DNA from: Polyangium sp. 15x6
Lineage (GTDB): Bacteria; Myxococcota_A; Polyangia; Polyangiales; Polyangiaceae
Reading direction: 5' to 3'
Length of the DNA stretch: 48,988 nucleotides
NCBI RefSeq assembly: GCF_029960785.1
Contig: NZ_JASBQE010000090.1
Coordinates: 1-48,988, forward strand
A program made the translations under genes and the position numbers. Shown one piece after another: positions 6,689-15,496 of this stretch. A model generated the notes under the pieces. That model searched no databases, was not told the origin of the DNA, and worked only from the letters and a program-made list of their open reading frames with translations. The stretch's first letter is position 1; every line of letters begins with the position of its first letter.

Positions 6689-9600
6689 ATGAAATCGCAG
6701 AACTTCGAGTTCTTGCGACGGAAGCATCCCGCGCTCGCCGACCTCGGCGGGTTCGCGGAGGTGTATGCGCGGACCGACCCGGGCAGCTCGCTGATCAAGC
6801 TGAGGCTCTTCGTCGAGCGCGTCGTGGGCCTCATCTACGCTGGGTATGGGCTTCCGCGCCCCTACAGCGACAACTTGAACGACTTGCTGAACGAGACGGT
6901 CTTCCGTTCGGCCGTCCCCGAGGTGGTCCTCAACAAGCTCCACGCCATCCGTAAGTCGGGCAATCGCGCCGCGCATCGAGAGGCTCCGAGCACGCAGGTC
7001 GCTCTCCTGAACCTGCGGGATGGCTTCGACATCGGGCAGTGGGTGCACGTACAGCTCGACGGAGGGAGCCCAGGGCAATGCCCGGCGTACCGCGAGCCGC
7101 CTCCGCCGGCGCAACCTGGCGCCGCGCTCGAGAAGGCGACGAAGGAGGCCGAGGCCAAGCTCGCCGCTCAGGAAGCGCAGCTCAAGAAGGTGCTCGCCGA
7201 CCTCGAAGCCGAACGCAAGAAGCGTGAGGCGGCCGAGCAGTCGTTCTCCGTCACGCAGGAGCAGCTCGAGCAGCTTCGGGCCGAGGGGCAGAAGGCTGCC
7301 AACATCCTCCACTTCAACGAGCTCGCGACGCGCCGTCGGCTGATCGACGAACAGCTCCTCGAGGCAGGCTGGGACGTCGGGAAAAACGGCAAGGACACGG
7401 AGCAGGTACGGCAGGAGGTGCAGGTCTTCACCATGCCCACGCCTTCGGGCGAAGGGTACGCCGACTACGTGCTTTATGGCGATGACGGCAAGCCCCTCGC
7501 GGTCGTCGAGGCGAAGAAGACCTCCAAGGATGCACGGGCCGGCGCCGAGCAGGCGCGCATCTATGCGACGTGCCTCGAGAAGGAGACGGGCCAGCGTCCC
7601 GCCGCCTTTTATACGAACGGGAGCGATATCTACCTGTGGGACGACGCCCAGGGATACACGCCCCGCAAGGTCTACGGCTTCTACTCGAAGGACAGCCTCG
7701 AGTACCTGATCCACCAGCGAAAAAACAAAATGCCGCTCGCCGCGGCGGCGCCGAACCTCGCCATCGCCGAGCGCATGTACCAGCTCGAGGCGGTGAAGCG
7801 CGTCAGCGAGCGCTTCGACAAGAAGTTCCGCCGCGCGCTTCTCGTACAGGCCACGGGCACGGGCAAGACACGCGTGGCGATCTCCCTCTGCGAGCTCCTC
7901 ATGCGCGCTGGCTGGGCAAAGCGCATCTTGTTTCTCTGCGACCGTCGCGAGCTCCGCAAGCAGGCCGACAAGGTCTTCAAGGAGTTTCTGCCCGGCGAGC
8001 CGCGCGTCGTCGTCGACAGCACGACCTCGTCGGAGCGGGACAAACGCATCTACCTCGCCACGTACCCGGCGATGATGAAGTGCTTCGAGAGCTTCGACGT
8101 TGGCTTCTTCGACCTGGTCATCGCCGACGAGTCGCACCGCAGCATCTACAAGAAGTTCCGCGAGTTGTTTCTGTACTTCGACGCCCTGCAGGTCGGCCTG
8201 ACGGCGACGCCGGTGCAGTTCATCGACCGCGACACGTTCAAGCTGTTCGGGTGCGAAGATAACGATCCAACGTCGAACTTCAGCTTCGGGGAGGCCGTCA
8301 ACTCGACGCCGTCCTACCTCGTGCCGTTCCGCGTGCGCGAGTTCCAATCGAAGTTCCGCAAGGACGGATTCAAGTATTCGCAGATGTCGGCCGACCAGCG
8401 GGCGGAGCTGGAGGAGCAGGAGGAAGACGCGTCGACCGTCGAGCACGAGGCGGACGAGCTCGATAAGGATGTCTTCAACAAGCCCACGAGCCGGATCATC
8501 CTCCGCAGCCTCATGGAAGAGGGGATCCGCGATGCGACCGGGAGCCGCATCGGCAAGACCATCGTCTTCGCGCGAAACCACCTCCACGCGGTGCACCTCG
8601 CCGAGCTGTTCGACGAGCTCTACCCGCAGTACGGGGGCACGTTCTGCCGGGTCATCGACAACCAGGAAGCACGCGCCGACCAGCTCATCGACGACTTCAA
8701 AAACAAGGACAGCGACCCGGTCATCGCGATCTCGGTCGACATGCTGGACACGGGCATCGACGTGCCCGAGGTCGTGAACCTCGTCTTCGCCAAGCCGGTC
8801 AAATCGTACGTGAAGTTCTGGCAAATGATCGGCCGCGGCACGCGCCTCTGCGAGAACCTCTTCGGGCCGGGGAAGGACAAGACCGAGTTCCTGATCTTCG
8901 ACCACGGGCGCAACTTCTGGTTCTTCGAGGAGAAGTACAAAGAGAAGCAGCCCTCGCCGCAGAAATCGCTGTTGCAGAAGGTCTTCGAGGCGCGCATCGC
9001 GGTCGCGGAGGCGGCGCTCGAAAAGATGAACGAGCCGGTATTCCAGGCGACGGTCGACCTTCTCGTGCAGGACATCCGGGATGTGATTGCCTCGAAGAGC
9101 ATTGCCGTGCGCGACAGGCGCATGGAGCTCGAGCGGCTGTCCGACCGGGAGACACTCGCCCAGTTCGCGGCGGCGACCAAGGCGGACCTGCTCTCGATCG
9201 CGGCGCCGCTCATGCAGTGGCGCAACATTCGCGGCGAGGAGGACGCTTACCGCTTCGACCTGCTCGTGACCCGGCTCGAAGAGGCGGTGCTCAAGAGCGC
9301 CCCCGCCGTGGCTGATCTGAAGGCGGCCGTGGAAGTCGAGGTGGCCCGCCTGATGAAGAACCAGAACCCGGTGAAGGCGAAGGCGGCGGCCATCCTGGCG
9401 GTCGAGAGCAAGGAGTTCTGGACGGCCGTCACCGTGCCAAAGCTCGAAGACATCCGTGGGGAGCTGCGCGGGATCATGAAGTATCAGGCGCAGGTGACGA
9501 CGGGTCGCCTCACGCCGCGCGTCTTCGACGTCAGCGACTCCGACATCGAAGGCGTCGACCATACCCCCAAGCTCGAGGGGCTCGAGCTCATCGAGTACCG

Positions 9601-10099
9601 GCACCGCGTCGAGAAGGTCATCCGTGAGCACTTCGCGAACGACCCGACGCTGCAGCGCATCCGCCTGGGCAAGGCCGTCCCCGAGGAAGAGCTCGAAGCG
9701 CTGGCCACGCTGGTGCTCCGCGTCGACGACAAGGCCAACCTGAAGCACCTCGTCCAGCCCGAACTGAAGCGGTCGCTGCTCGACGTGCTGCGCGGCCTGG
9801 TGGGGCTCGATCCTGGTGCGGTCGACGAGGCCTTCACCGTCTTCGTGCACAAGCACCCTCACCTCTCCGCGCAGCAGCTCCGGTTCATGCAGCTGCTGAA
9901 GAACCATATCGCGCAGAACGGGGGCATCGAGCTCGAGCGGCTCTACGAGCCACCGTTCACCACCATCCACGCCGAAGGCATCGACGGCGTGTTCACCGAA
10001 GCGGGCCAGGTCGACGAGATCCTGGCCATTCTCGAGACCTTCCAGCCGCGAAAGGCGTCGCCGTCGAGCCGGCCGCCCCCCGCAAAGCAAGCATCATGA
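6689..10099 (+). CDS. hsdR: Type I restriction endonuclease subunit R (EcoEI-like HsdR)
   Basis: The 1136-residue ATP-dependent translocase/nuclease subunit of a type I R-M enzyme. The N-terminal ~110 residues are DUF4145-like (HEPN-type motif RKSGNRAAH), followed by a coiled coil (about 140-205). The HSDR_N nuclease core follows: [20 protein letters not shown], with the E-x-K around residue 272. The helicase core has Walker A ATGTGKT near 388, DESH near 480, motif III GLTATP, and motifs V/VI ([21 protein letters not shown]). The C-terminus is EcoEI_R_C-like. I use the ATG at 6689 because it has GAGGAG seven bases upstream; the in-frame ATG at 6668 lies at the predicted transcription start. 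The stop overlaps the hsdM start (ATGA at 10096), so translation is coupled. Modification and specificity subunits follow in order. Confidence 0.92.
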   Translation: MKSQNFEFLRRKHPALADLGGFAEVYARTDPGSSLIKLRLFVERVVGLIYAGYGLPRPYSDNLNDLLNETVFRSAVPEVVLNKLHAIRKSGNRAAHREAPSTQVALLNLRDGFDIGQWVHVQLDGGSPGQCPAYREPPPPAQPGAALEKATKEAEAKLAAQEAQLKKVLADLEAERKKREAAEQSFSVTQEQLEQLRAEGQKAANILHFNELATRRRLIDEQLLEAGWDVGKNGKDTEQVRQEVQVFTMPTPSGEGYADYVLYGDDGKPLAVVEAKKTSKDARAGAEQARIYATCLEKETGQRPAAFYTNGSDIYLWDDAQGYTPRKVYGFYSKDSLEYLIHQRKNKMPLAAAAPNLAIAERMYQLEAVKRVSERFDKKFRRALLVQATGTGKTRVAISLCELLMRAGWAKRILFLCDRRELRKQADKVFKEFLPGEPRVVVDSTTSSERDKRIYLATYPAMMKCFESFDVGFFDLVIADESHRSIYKKFRELFLYFDALQVGLTATPVQFIDRDTFKLFGCEDNDPTSNFSFGEAVNSTPSYLVPFRVREFQSKFRKDGFKYSQMSADQRAELEEQEEDASTVEHEADELDKDVFNKPTSRIILRSLMEEGIRDATGSRIGKTIVFARNHLHAVHLAELFDELYPQYGGTFCRVIDNQEARADQLIDDFKNKDSDPVIAISVDMLDTGIDVPEVVNLVFAKPVKSYVKFWQMIGRGTRLCENLFGPGKDKTEFLIFDHGRNFWFFEEKYKEKQPSPQKSLLQKVFEARIAVAEAALEKMNEPVFQATVDLLVQDIRDVIASKSIAVRDRRMELERLSDRETLAQFAAATKADLLSIAAPLMQWRNIRGEEDAYRFDLLVTRLEEAVLKSAPAVADLKAAVEVEVARLMKNQNPVKAKAAAILAVESKEFWTAVTVPKLEDIRGELRGIMKYQAQVTTGRLTPRVFDVSDSDIEGVDHTPKLEGLELIEYRHRVEKVIREHFANDPTLQRIRLGKAVPEEELEALATLVLRVDDKANLKHLVQPELKRSLLDVLRGLVGLDPGAVDEAFTVFVHKHPHLSAQQLRFMQLLKNHIAQNGGIELERLYEPPFTTIHAEGIDGVFTEAGQVDEILAILETFQPRKASPSSRPPPAKQAS

Positions 10100-11595
10100 T
10101 CACCGGCAAGCTGAAGACCGATATCGACAGGCTGTGGGAAGAGTTCTGGACCGGCGGCATCACGAACCCGCTGACGGTCATCGAGCAGATTTCGTTCCTC
10201 ATGTTCGCGCGTCTGCTCGATGTCACCGAGACGCGAAACGAGAAGCGGGCGGAGCGGACGAAGAAGGCGTTCAAGGGGACGTTCGACGGCCCGGACGATC
10301 CACGGCGCTGGAAGAACTTCAAGCACCTAAAGGCCGAGCAGATGCTGGCGGTCGTGAACCAGAAGGTTTTCCCGCACTTCCGGAAGCTGAACGGGGGGAC
10401 GACGTTCGCCGAGTACATGGCCGACGCGCAGCTCATGATCCAGAAGCCGAGCCTTTTGGTGTCGGCGGTGAACATGATCGACGCGCTGCCGATCACGGAC
10501 GGCGATTCGAAAGGGGACCTTTACGAGTACCTGCTGAGCAAGCTCACGACGGCGGGGATCAATGGTCAGTTTCGGACGCCGCGGCACATCATCCGGTTCA
10601 TGGTCGAGATGCTCGACCCGAAGCCGACGGAGACGGTCGGGGATCCGGCGTGCGGGACGGCGGGCTTTCTCGTGGGTGTGATGTCGTACCTACTGGAGAA
10701 GTACACGTCGCCGAAGGGGATTGTGATCGGCGAGCACGGCGAGAAGGTTTATACGGGGGACAAGCTCGAGCAGTATCGTGAGCATATCCAGAATGATATG
10801 TTCCACGGGTTCGACTTCGACAGCACGATGCTGCGGATCGCGTCGATGAACCTGATGCTCCACGGGGTCGAGAACCCGGACATCCATTATCAGGATACGC
10901 TGTCGAATTCGTTCCCGGAGAAGTTCGGGAAGCAGGCGACGGGGTATTTCGACGTGATTCTCGCGAATCCGCCGTTCAAGGGGAGCCTGGACGCCGAGGA
11001 TGTGCATCCGACGCTGACGCAGAAGGTGAAGACGAAGAAGACGGAGTTGCTGTTCGTCGGGCTGATTTTGCGGATGTTGAAGAGGGGCGGGCGGAGCGCG
11101 ACGATTGTGCCGGATGGCGTGCTGTTCGGGTCGTCGAAGGCGCATGTGGCGCTGCGGCAAATGCTGGTCGAGGACAACCAGCTCGAGGCGGTTGTCTCGT
11201 TGCCGTCGGGCGTCTTCCGGCCCTACGCTGGCGTCTCCACGGCCATCCTGGTCTTCACCAAGGGTGGCAAGACCGAGCACGTTTTCTTCTACGACGTCGA
11301 GGCCGACGGCTATTCGCTCGACGACAAACGCGACCGGGTGAAGGAGAACGACCTCCCCGACGCGCTCGTACGGTGGCACAAGAAGAGCCCAGCGGACACC
11401 GATCGAACCGTAAAGCACTTCATGGTGCCGGTCGCCGAGATCCGGGACAAGAACTTCGACCTCTCGATCAACCGCTACAAGGAGGCGGTGCATGAGGAGG
11501 TGAATTACGACTCGCCGAAGGTGATTCTGAAGAAGCTGCGGGCGCTGGAGGCAGAGATCGCTACCGACCTGAATGCGCTGGAGGAGATGCTTTGA
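10096..11595 (+). CDS. hsdM: Type I DNA methyltransferase subunit M
   Basis: The 499-residue N6-adenine methyltransferase has an HsdM_N helical domain (residues 1-150; '[19 protein letters not shown]...[11 protein letters not shown]'). The SAM-binding motif I is DPACGTAGF (about 183-191) and the catalytic motif IV is NPPF (about 290-293). The length is typical of HsdM. It transfers methyl groups to adenines in the bipartite site read by HsdS and is also part of the restriction complex. The gene starts inside the hsdR stop (ATGA), and its own stop overlaps the TTG start of hsdS (TTGA at 11592), so the three genes form one coupled transcript. No frameshift or missing catalytic residue is seen. 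Confidence 0.95.
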   Translation: MITGKLKTDIDRLWEEFWTGGITNPLTVIEQISFLMFARLLDVTETRNEKRAERTKKAFKGTFDGPDDPRRWKNFKHLKAEQMLAVVNQKVFPHFRKLNGGTTFAEYMADAQLMIQKPSLLVSAVNMIDALPITDGDSKGDLYEYLLSKLTTAGINGQFRTPRHIIRFMVEMLDPKPTETVGDPACGTAGFLVGVMSYLLEKYTSPKGIVIGEHGEKVYTGDKLEQYREHIQNDMFHGFDFDSTMLRIASMNLMLHGVENPDIHYQDTLSNSFPEKFGKQATGYFDVILANPPFKGSLDAEDVHPTLTQKVKTKKTELLFVGLILRMLKRGGRSATIVPDGVLFGSSKAHVALRQMLVEDNQLEAVVSLPSGVFRPYAGVSTAILVFTKGGKTEHVFFYDVEADGYSLDDKRDRVKENDLPDALVRWHKKSPADTDRTVKHFMVPVAEIRDKNFDLSINRYKEAVHEEVNYDSPKVILKKLRALEAEIATDLNALEEML

Positions 11596-12869
11596 GCTGG
11601 CGTCGAGTACCTCTCGGAAGCGTTGCCGACATCCAGCTCGGCAAAATGCTGTCGCCGAAGGCACGTACCGGCGTGTCGAGCTACCCCTATCTGCGCAACG
11701 TGAACGTCCAGTGGGGGCGACTAGACTTTTCCGATCTTATCGAGATGGACTTCGACGAAGAGGACCGAGCCAAATTCTCGCTAAAGCAAGGTGACCTCTT
11801 AGTGTGCGAAGGTGGAGAACCAGGCAGGTGCGCCGTCGTCGAGCGAGACCAACCCGGCGTTTTTTTCCAGAAGGCGTTGATGCGGGTTCGACCTCGAGAC
11901 AGTCGCCTCGATACCCGATTCTTACAGCGATTCATGGCGTTCGCTGCGGAACGCGGCACGTTTGCAAGACATGGGAATCAGGCGACTATTGCTCACTTCC
12001 CCGCCGTGAAGTTGAGTGCTTTTGAAGTTCCGCTTCCCCCCCTTCCCGAGCAGCGCCGCATCGCCGACATCCTCGACAAGGCCGACGCGGTTCGACGCAA
12101 GCGGCAGGAGGCCATCGCCCTCACCGAGGAGCTGCTGCGGTCGGCGTTCCTGAAGATGGTGGGGCCGCACGCTTCGGATTACAGCACATGGCGAGAAGTC
12201 ACCTTGGAGACCCTGGCGCACCCCGGTCCAAACACGATGAGGACGGGTCCCTTCGGAAGCGACCTCCGGCACTCGGAGTTTGTTGATACCGGGGTCGCGG
12301 TGCTCGGCATCGACAACGCTGTCCAGAACCGGTTCGTCTGGGGCGAGAGACGATACATCACGCAAGAGAAGTACGAGGGACTCAAGCGGTACACGGTTCG
12401 ACCGCACGATGTCATCATAACCATCATGGGGACTACCGGCAGGTCCGCCGTTGTCCCCGAGGACATCCCACTCGCCATCACGACGAAGCACCTTGCAACT
12501 CTGACGCTAAACCGCGCATTGGCAGAGCCGGAGTTCGTGGCGCAGGCAATTCATCGCCATCCCGCCGTCCTCGCGCAAGTTCACAAGGCGAACCGAGGAG
12601 CCATCATGAGCGGTCTCAACCTTGGTCTCATCAAGTCGTTGGTCGTCCGGCTGCCGCCGATTGAATACCAGCAACGCTTCGCCGCCCTCACAACCCGTGT
12701 TCGCGAGCTTGGACGACGGCTTGAGAGCGCGCAGGGCGAGGCAGATGGCTTGTTCGCGGCACTCGTGCAGCGGGCGTTCCGCGGTGAGCTTACGGCGAAA
12801 TCAACTATCTCGATGGTGCAACCGCAGACGCAGGTGCTCGACGCTTCGTCGACACGGAAGCAGGCATGA
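11592..12869 (+). CDS. hsdS: Type I R-M specificity subunit S
   Basis: The 425-residue HsdS carries two target-recognition domains, each followed by a conserved helical spacer. TRD1 spans residues 1-150. The first spacer is [20 protein letters not shown] (about 149-169) and continues to about 190. TRD2 spans roughly 195-355 and contains the typical '[18 protein letters not shown]' and '[21 protein letters not shown]' elements. The second spacer is about 360-410, ending in RAFRGEL. Translation starts at TTG 11592, overlapping the hsdM stop. Both TRDs have visibly lower GC and different codon use from the spacers and from hsdR/hsdM, the usual sign of TRD exchange. The DNA target cannot be read from sequence alone. 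The stop overlaps the next ATG (12866). Confidence 0.93.
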   Translation: MSWRRVPLGSVADIQLGKMLSPKARTGVSSYPYLRNVNVQWGRLDFSDLIEMDFDEEDRAKFSLKQGDLLVCEGGEPGRCAVVERDQPGVFFQKALMRVRPRDSRLDTRFLQRFMAFAAERGTFARHGNQATIAHFPAVKLSAFEVPLPPLPEQRRIADILDKADAVRRKRQEAIALTEELLRSAFLKMVGPHASDYSTWREVTLETLAHPGPNTMRTGPFGSDLRHSEFVDTGVAVLGIDNAVQNRFVWGERRYITQEKYEGLKRYTVRPHDVIITIMGTTGRSAVVPEDIPLAITTKHLATLTLNRALAEPEFVAQAIHRHPAVLAQVHKANRGAIMSGLNLGLIKSLVVRLPPIEYQQRFAALTTRVRELGRRLESAQGEADGLFAALVQRAFRGELTAKSTISMVQPQTQVLDASSTRKQA

Positions 12870-14521
12870 TTACCCGCATCGAACTCGAGAACTTCAAGGG
12901 CATCTGCGATCGTGCTTCGCTGAATTTAAGGCCCATTACGCTACTGTTTGGGGCCAATAGTTCAGGCAAGAGTACTATCATCCAAGCATTGCATTACGCG
13001 CTTGAGATATTCCGCCACCGTAACTTTGATGCTGACCGGACGACGCTCGGCGGACGCTCCGTCGACCTCGGCGGGTTCCAGAGCATGGTACACGCCCACG
13101 ACCTCGACAAGCGCATTACGATGCTGTTTGCGATCGACGTGAGCGACTCGACGCTGCCAGATCATACGGTGGGAAACACGGATCTGACGCCCGAGTCGCC
13201 GGGTTTTGCCGGTGCCCCGGACATGGATGATCAGATCATGACGGTTTGGGCTCGAATTGAAGTTGGGTGGAGTCTCGCCCTGCGAGCACCGCAGGTCTTC
13301 GTGTATGAGGTGGGCGTCAACGATCGCGAGACGCCAGTGATTCGTATCGACGCCAGCGCAGGAAAGGGGCAACCCGCAACGCTAAGTCTCCACGTTGATG
13401 ACGCGCTATTCACACGGCCCAACAGCGAGCCTGACGAGGCGACGCCACTCCTCCAGCACCTCGCCGACGCTGACGTGGGCGTGAGCCCGGATCGGCGCGC
13501 TTCTTTTCCCATCTATGATCAGCCCTCGGCCATCCCGAATTGGGGACGGCCCCTCCGAATCTGGGCGACGAGCGACATGGAGCCCATTCCAGATGCACTT
13601 ATCGAGCTGCGTCGGCTCCTGAGCAAGTTAGCTGTCGGGATTGGCGAGCAGCTCCTCGCCCAGCTCGAGCGTATGCTGTACGTAGGTCCCCTCCGCGTCG
13701 TCCCGCCGCGAAGCTATCAGCCGCCGCTCACGGAAGACCTTTCTCGTTGGGCCGACGGATTGGGCGCATGGGACGCACTCTATCGGCGCGGGCCTCATTT
13801 GCCTTCCCGCGTCAGCGAATGGATGACACGCCTCGGAGCCGGTTATCGCATTGAACTCCGGAAAGTCTTCGAACTGCCGGAAGCGATCCGAGATGTGGAT
13901 CATGAGCTAACATATATCGTCAATACTGCGCTACACGATGACGAAGGGAATGTGCGGTTGTCGCGGGCCCAATTCGATTGTTTTCGACGTGTAGCGGAGG
14001 TTGTCCGAGAGGCGCGGGAACGCACTGATCTAGTGCTGATCGACGAGCGCAATGGCGTTGCCGTTCGACCCTACGACGTTGGCGTAGGCATCTCTCAAGT
14101 GCTCCCGATCATCGTGGCCGCCCTTTACCGTGGGGAGCGCGGGGCCGGTGCGTTCGTCACCATTGAGCAGCCGGAGCTGCATATTCATCCGAGATTGCAG
14201 GTGGCCCTGGCCGATCTCTTCATCGAGCAGAGCACGAGGGGGACGAGCAGCGATCATTGGTTTTTGCTGGAGACGCACAGCGAGCACCTGATGCTTCGAC
14301 TCATGCGCCGTATCCGGGGATCCTCGGAAGCAGACGCCGGGAGCACTGAAGACGGCGAGGAGCGTCTTCGGCTGCCGCCGCACCACGTGGGGGTCATTTA
14401 TGTCCAGCGGGACGATGACGGTGCCGTGCGGTTCGTACCCCTCGAGCTCGATAGCAGTGGCGAGTTTCGCGACGTTTGGCCCGAAGGGTTTTTCGACGAG
14501 CGACTTCGAGAGCTGTACTGA
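12866..14521 (+). CDS. AAA ATPase with DUF3696-type C-terminus
   Basis: The 551-residue RecF/OLD-type ATPase begins [12 protein letters not shown]. Walker A is GANSSGKST (29-37). The ABC-like signature segment is VGVGISQVLPI (about 407-417). Walker B is FVTIEQPELHIHPR (about 429-442) and the switch/H-loop is LLETHSEHLMLR (about 469-480). The end (VGVIYVQRDDDG...DVWPEGFFDERLREL) matches the DUF3696 module often found in defence ATPases. No TOPRIM follows, so any nuclease or effector is presumably the next gene, whose start overlaps this stop by one base (TGATG). The gene also overlaps the hsdS stop (ATGA). Base composition is clearly lower in GC than hsdR or the McrBC pair, so this two-gene unit probably entered the operon separately. 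A paired ATPase-effector role is inferred. Confidence 0.8.
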   Translation: MITRIELENFKGICDRASLNLRPITLLFGANSSGKSTIIQALHYALEIFRHRNFDADRTTLGGRSVDLGGFQSMVHAHDLDKRITMLFAIDVSDSTLPDHTVGNTDLTPESPGFAGAPDMDDQIMTVWARIEVGWSLALRAPQVFVYEVGVNDRETPVIRIDASAGKGQPATLSLHVDDALFTRPNSEPDEATPLLQHLADADVGVSPDRRASFPIYDQPSAIPNWGRPLRIWATSDMEPIPDALIELRRLLSKLAVGIGEQLLAQLERMLYVGPLRVVPPRSYQPPLTEDLSRWADGLGAWDALYRRGPHLPSRVSEWMTRLGAGYRIELRKVFELPEAIRDVDHELTYIVNTALHDDEGNVRLSRAQFDCFRRVAEVVREARERTDLVLIDERNGVAVRPYDVGVGISQVLPIIVAALYRGERGAGAFVTIEQPELHIHPRLQVALADLFIEQSTRGTSSDHWFLLETHSEHLMLRLMRRIRGSSEADAGSTEDGEERLRLPPHHVGVIYVQRDDDGAVRFVPLELDSSGEFRDVWPEGFFDERLRELY

Positions 14522-15495
14522 TGATCTACGAATACGCATTGGAACCCGAGTTGGTCGCTTCGTGGGTCGACCGAGCGGCTTATCGGTTCTTCGATGGCAA
14601 ATTCGGGCTCGGCTGCCGCCGTATCGCGTCAGCCTTCCCCTCGAATGAAGCATGGAGAAGACGCGTTGTCGAAGTGTTAGAAGCAACGTTCGTTGGACGT
14701 TCCGAGCCGGAGAAACAAGCTGCGAGGAAGCGGCTGGACGCGCTCCTGTCGCACTTCCGCCCCATATCGGAGCGGAGAGGCGCGCTCGCCACGACGTGGC
14801 GGCAAGATATCCTCGCCGAGCACCGCGAATACCCGTTCGCGGCCTTACTCGGCCACGCCACGCCGCGGCCCACCGCTCCCATCGTGATCGCCGAGGACCT
14901 CGACGAACAGCATCCGGCTTGGATCCTTCCGACGCCTCCCACGCCGCGGCGGGCGGCTGAATTTGCCAAGGCGCTACGACCGATGCTCCGATTTGCTCGA
15001 GATATCAGGTTCGTGGATCCCTATTTCGACCCGGAGAAAGACAACTTCAGTGAGCCTCTGGCTGCAATGATAGAGGCGGCGCAACAACGGCGCGACCCCA
15101 GGGGCGTTCGATTCCAAGTACATACTGCGATCAATGAGGCTCGTCGTAAAGGCTTGCCGAAGGAAGCGAGCTGCCGCTCGGAGGACATTGCACGGGAAAT
15201 ATGCAACACGTGCAGTGCGCGGTTCACCGCGAACCTTCGGCCGGGTGTGGAATTGGCCGTCTGCGTATGGGAAGAGAGCGCCGGCGACAAACTGCACAAT
15301 CGCTACGTCCTCTCGGATATCGGCTCGGTGGGTTTACCGGCGGGACTCGAGCAGGCCCGCAAGAGGCAGCTTGCCCATACCGACGACATCTTCGTGCTCT
15401 CGCGCGAGCAACACGCTCGGCGCTGGACGCAATACCGCATTGATAGCACCGAATTCAAACGCGCGCGAGCACCGTTGATCATCGTAGGCAAATGA
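14521..15495 (+). CDS. PLD-superfamily-like protein with HxRx4D motif
   Basis: This 324-residue protein is of no family I can name. Residues 1-110 are helical and carry many Arg. Residues 160-172 (RDIRFVDPYFDPE) look like the first core strand of a phospholipase-D-like fold. Residues 257-277 contain KLHNRYVLSD followed by a Gly-containing turn (GLPAGLE). H259, R261 and D266 have the exact spacing of the HxKx4D signature, with Lys replaced by Arg. A Cys cluster (C218, C228, C231) precedes it. Only one such half is visible, so catalysis would need a dimer or the motif may be degenerate. The ATG overlaps the ATPase stop (TGATG), indicating a coupled pair, and the McrB-like gene begins one base after this stop. 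Low GC matches the ATPase gene. It could be a nuclease effector or a structural partner. Confidence 0.55.
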   Translation: MIYEYALEPELVASWVDRAAYRFFDGKFGLGCRRIASAFPSNEAWRRRVVEVLEATFVGRSEPEKQAARKRLDALLSHFRPISERRGALATTWRQDILAEHREYPFAALLGHATPRPTAPIVIAEDLDEQHPAWILPTPPTPRRAAEFAKALRPMLRFARDIRFVDPYFDPEKDNFSEPLAAMIEAAQQRRDPRGVRFQVHTAINEARRKGLPKEASCRSEDIAREICNTCSARFTANLRPGVELAVCVWEESAGDKLHNRYVLSDIGSVGLPAGLEQARKRQLAHTDDIFVLSREQHARRWTQYRIDSTEFKRARAPLIIVGK

Positions 15496-15496
15496 C

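Noticed and set aside
6482-10090. Open frame of about 1200 codons antisense to hsdR
   Set aside because: Composition is repetitive Leu/Arg/Glu with no motif; hsdR on the other strand has full type I motifs.
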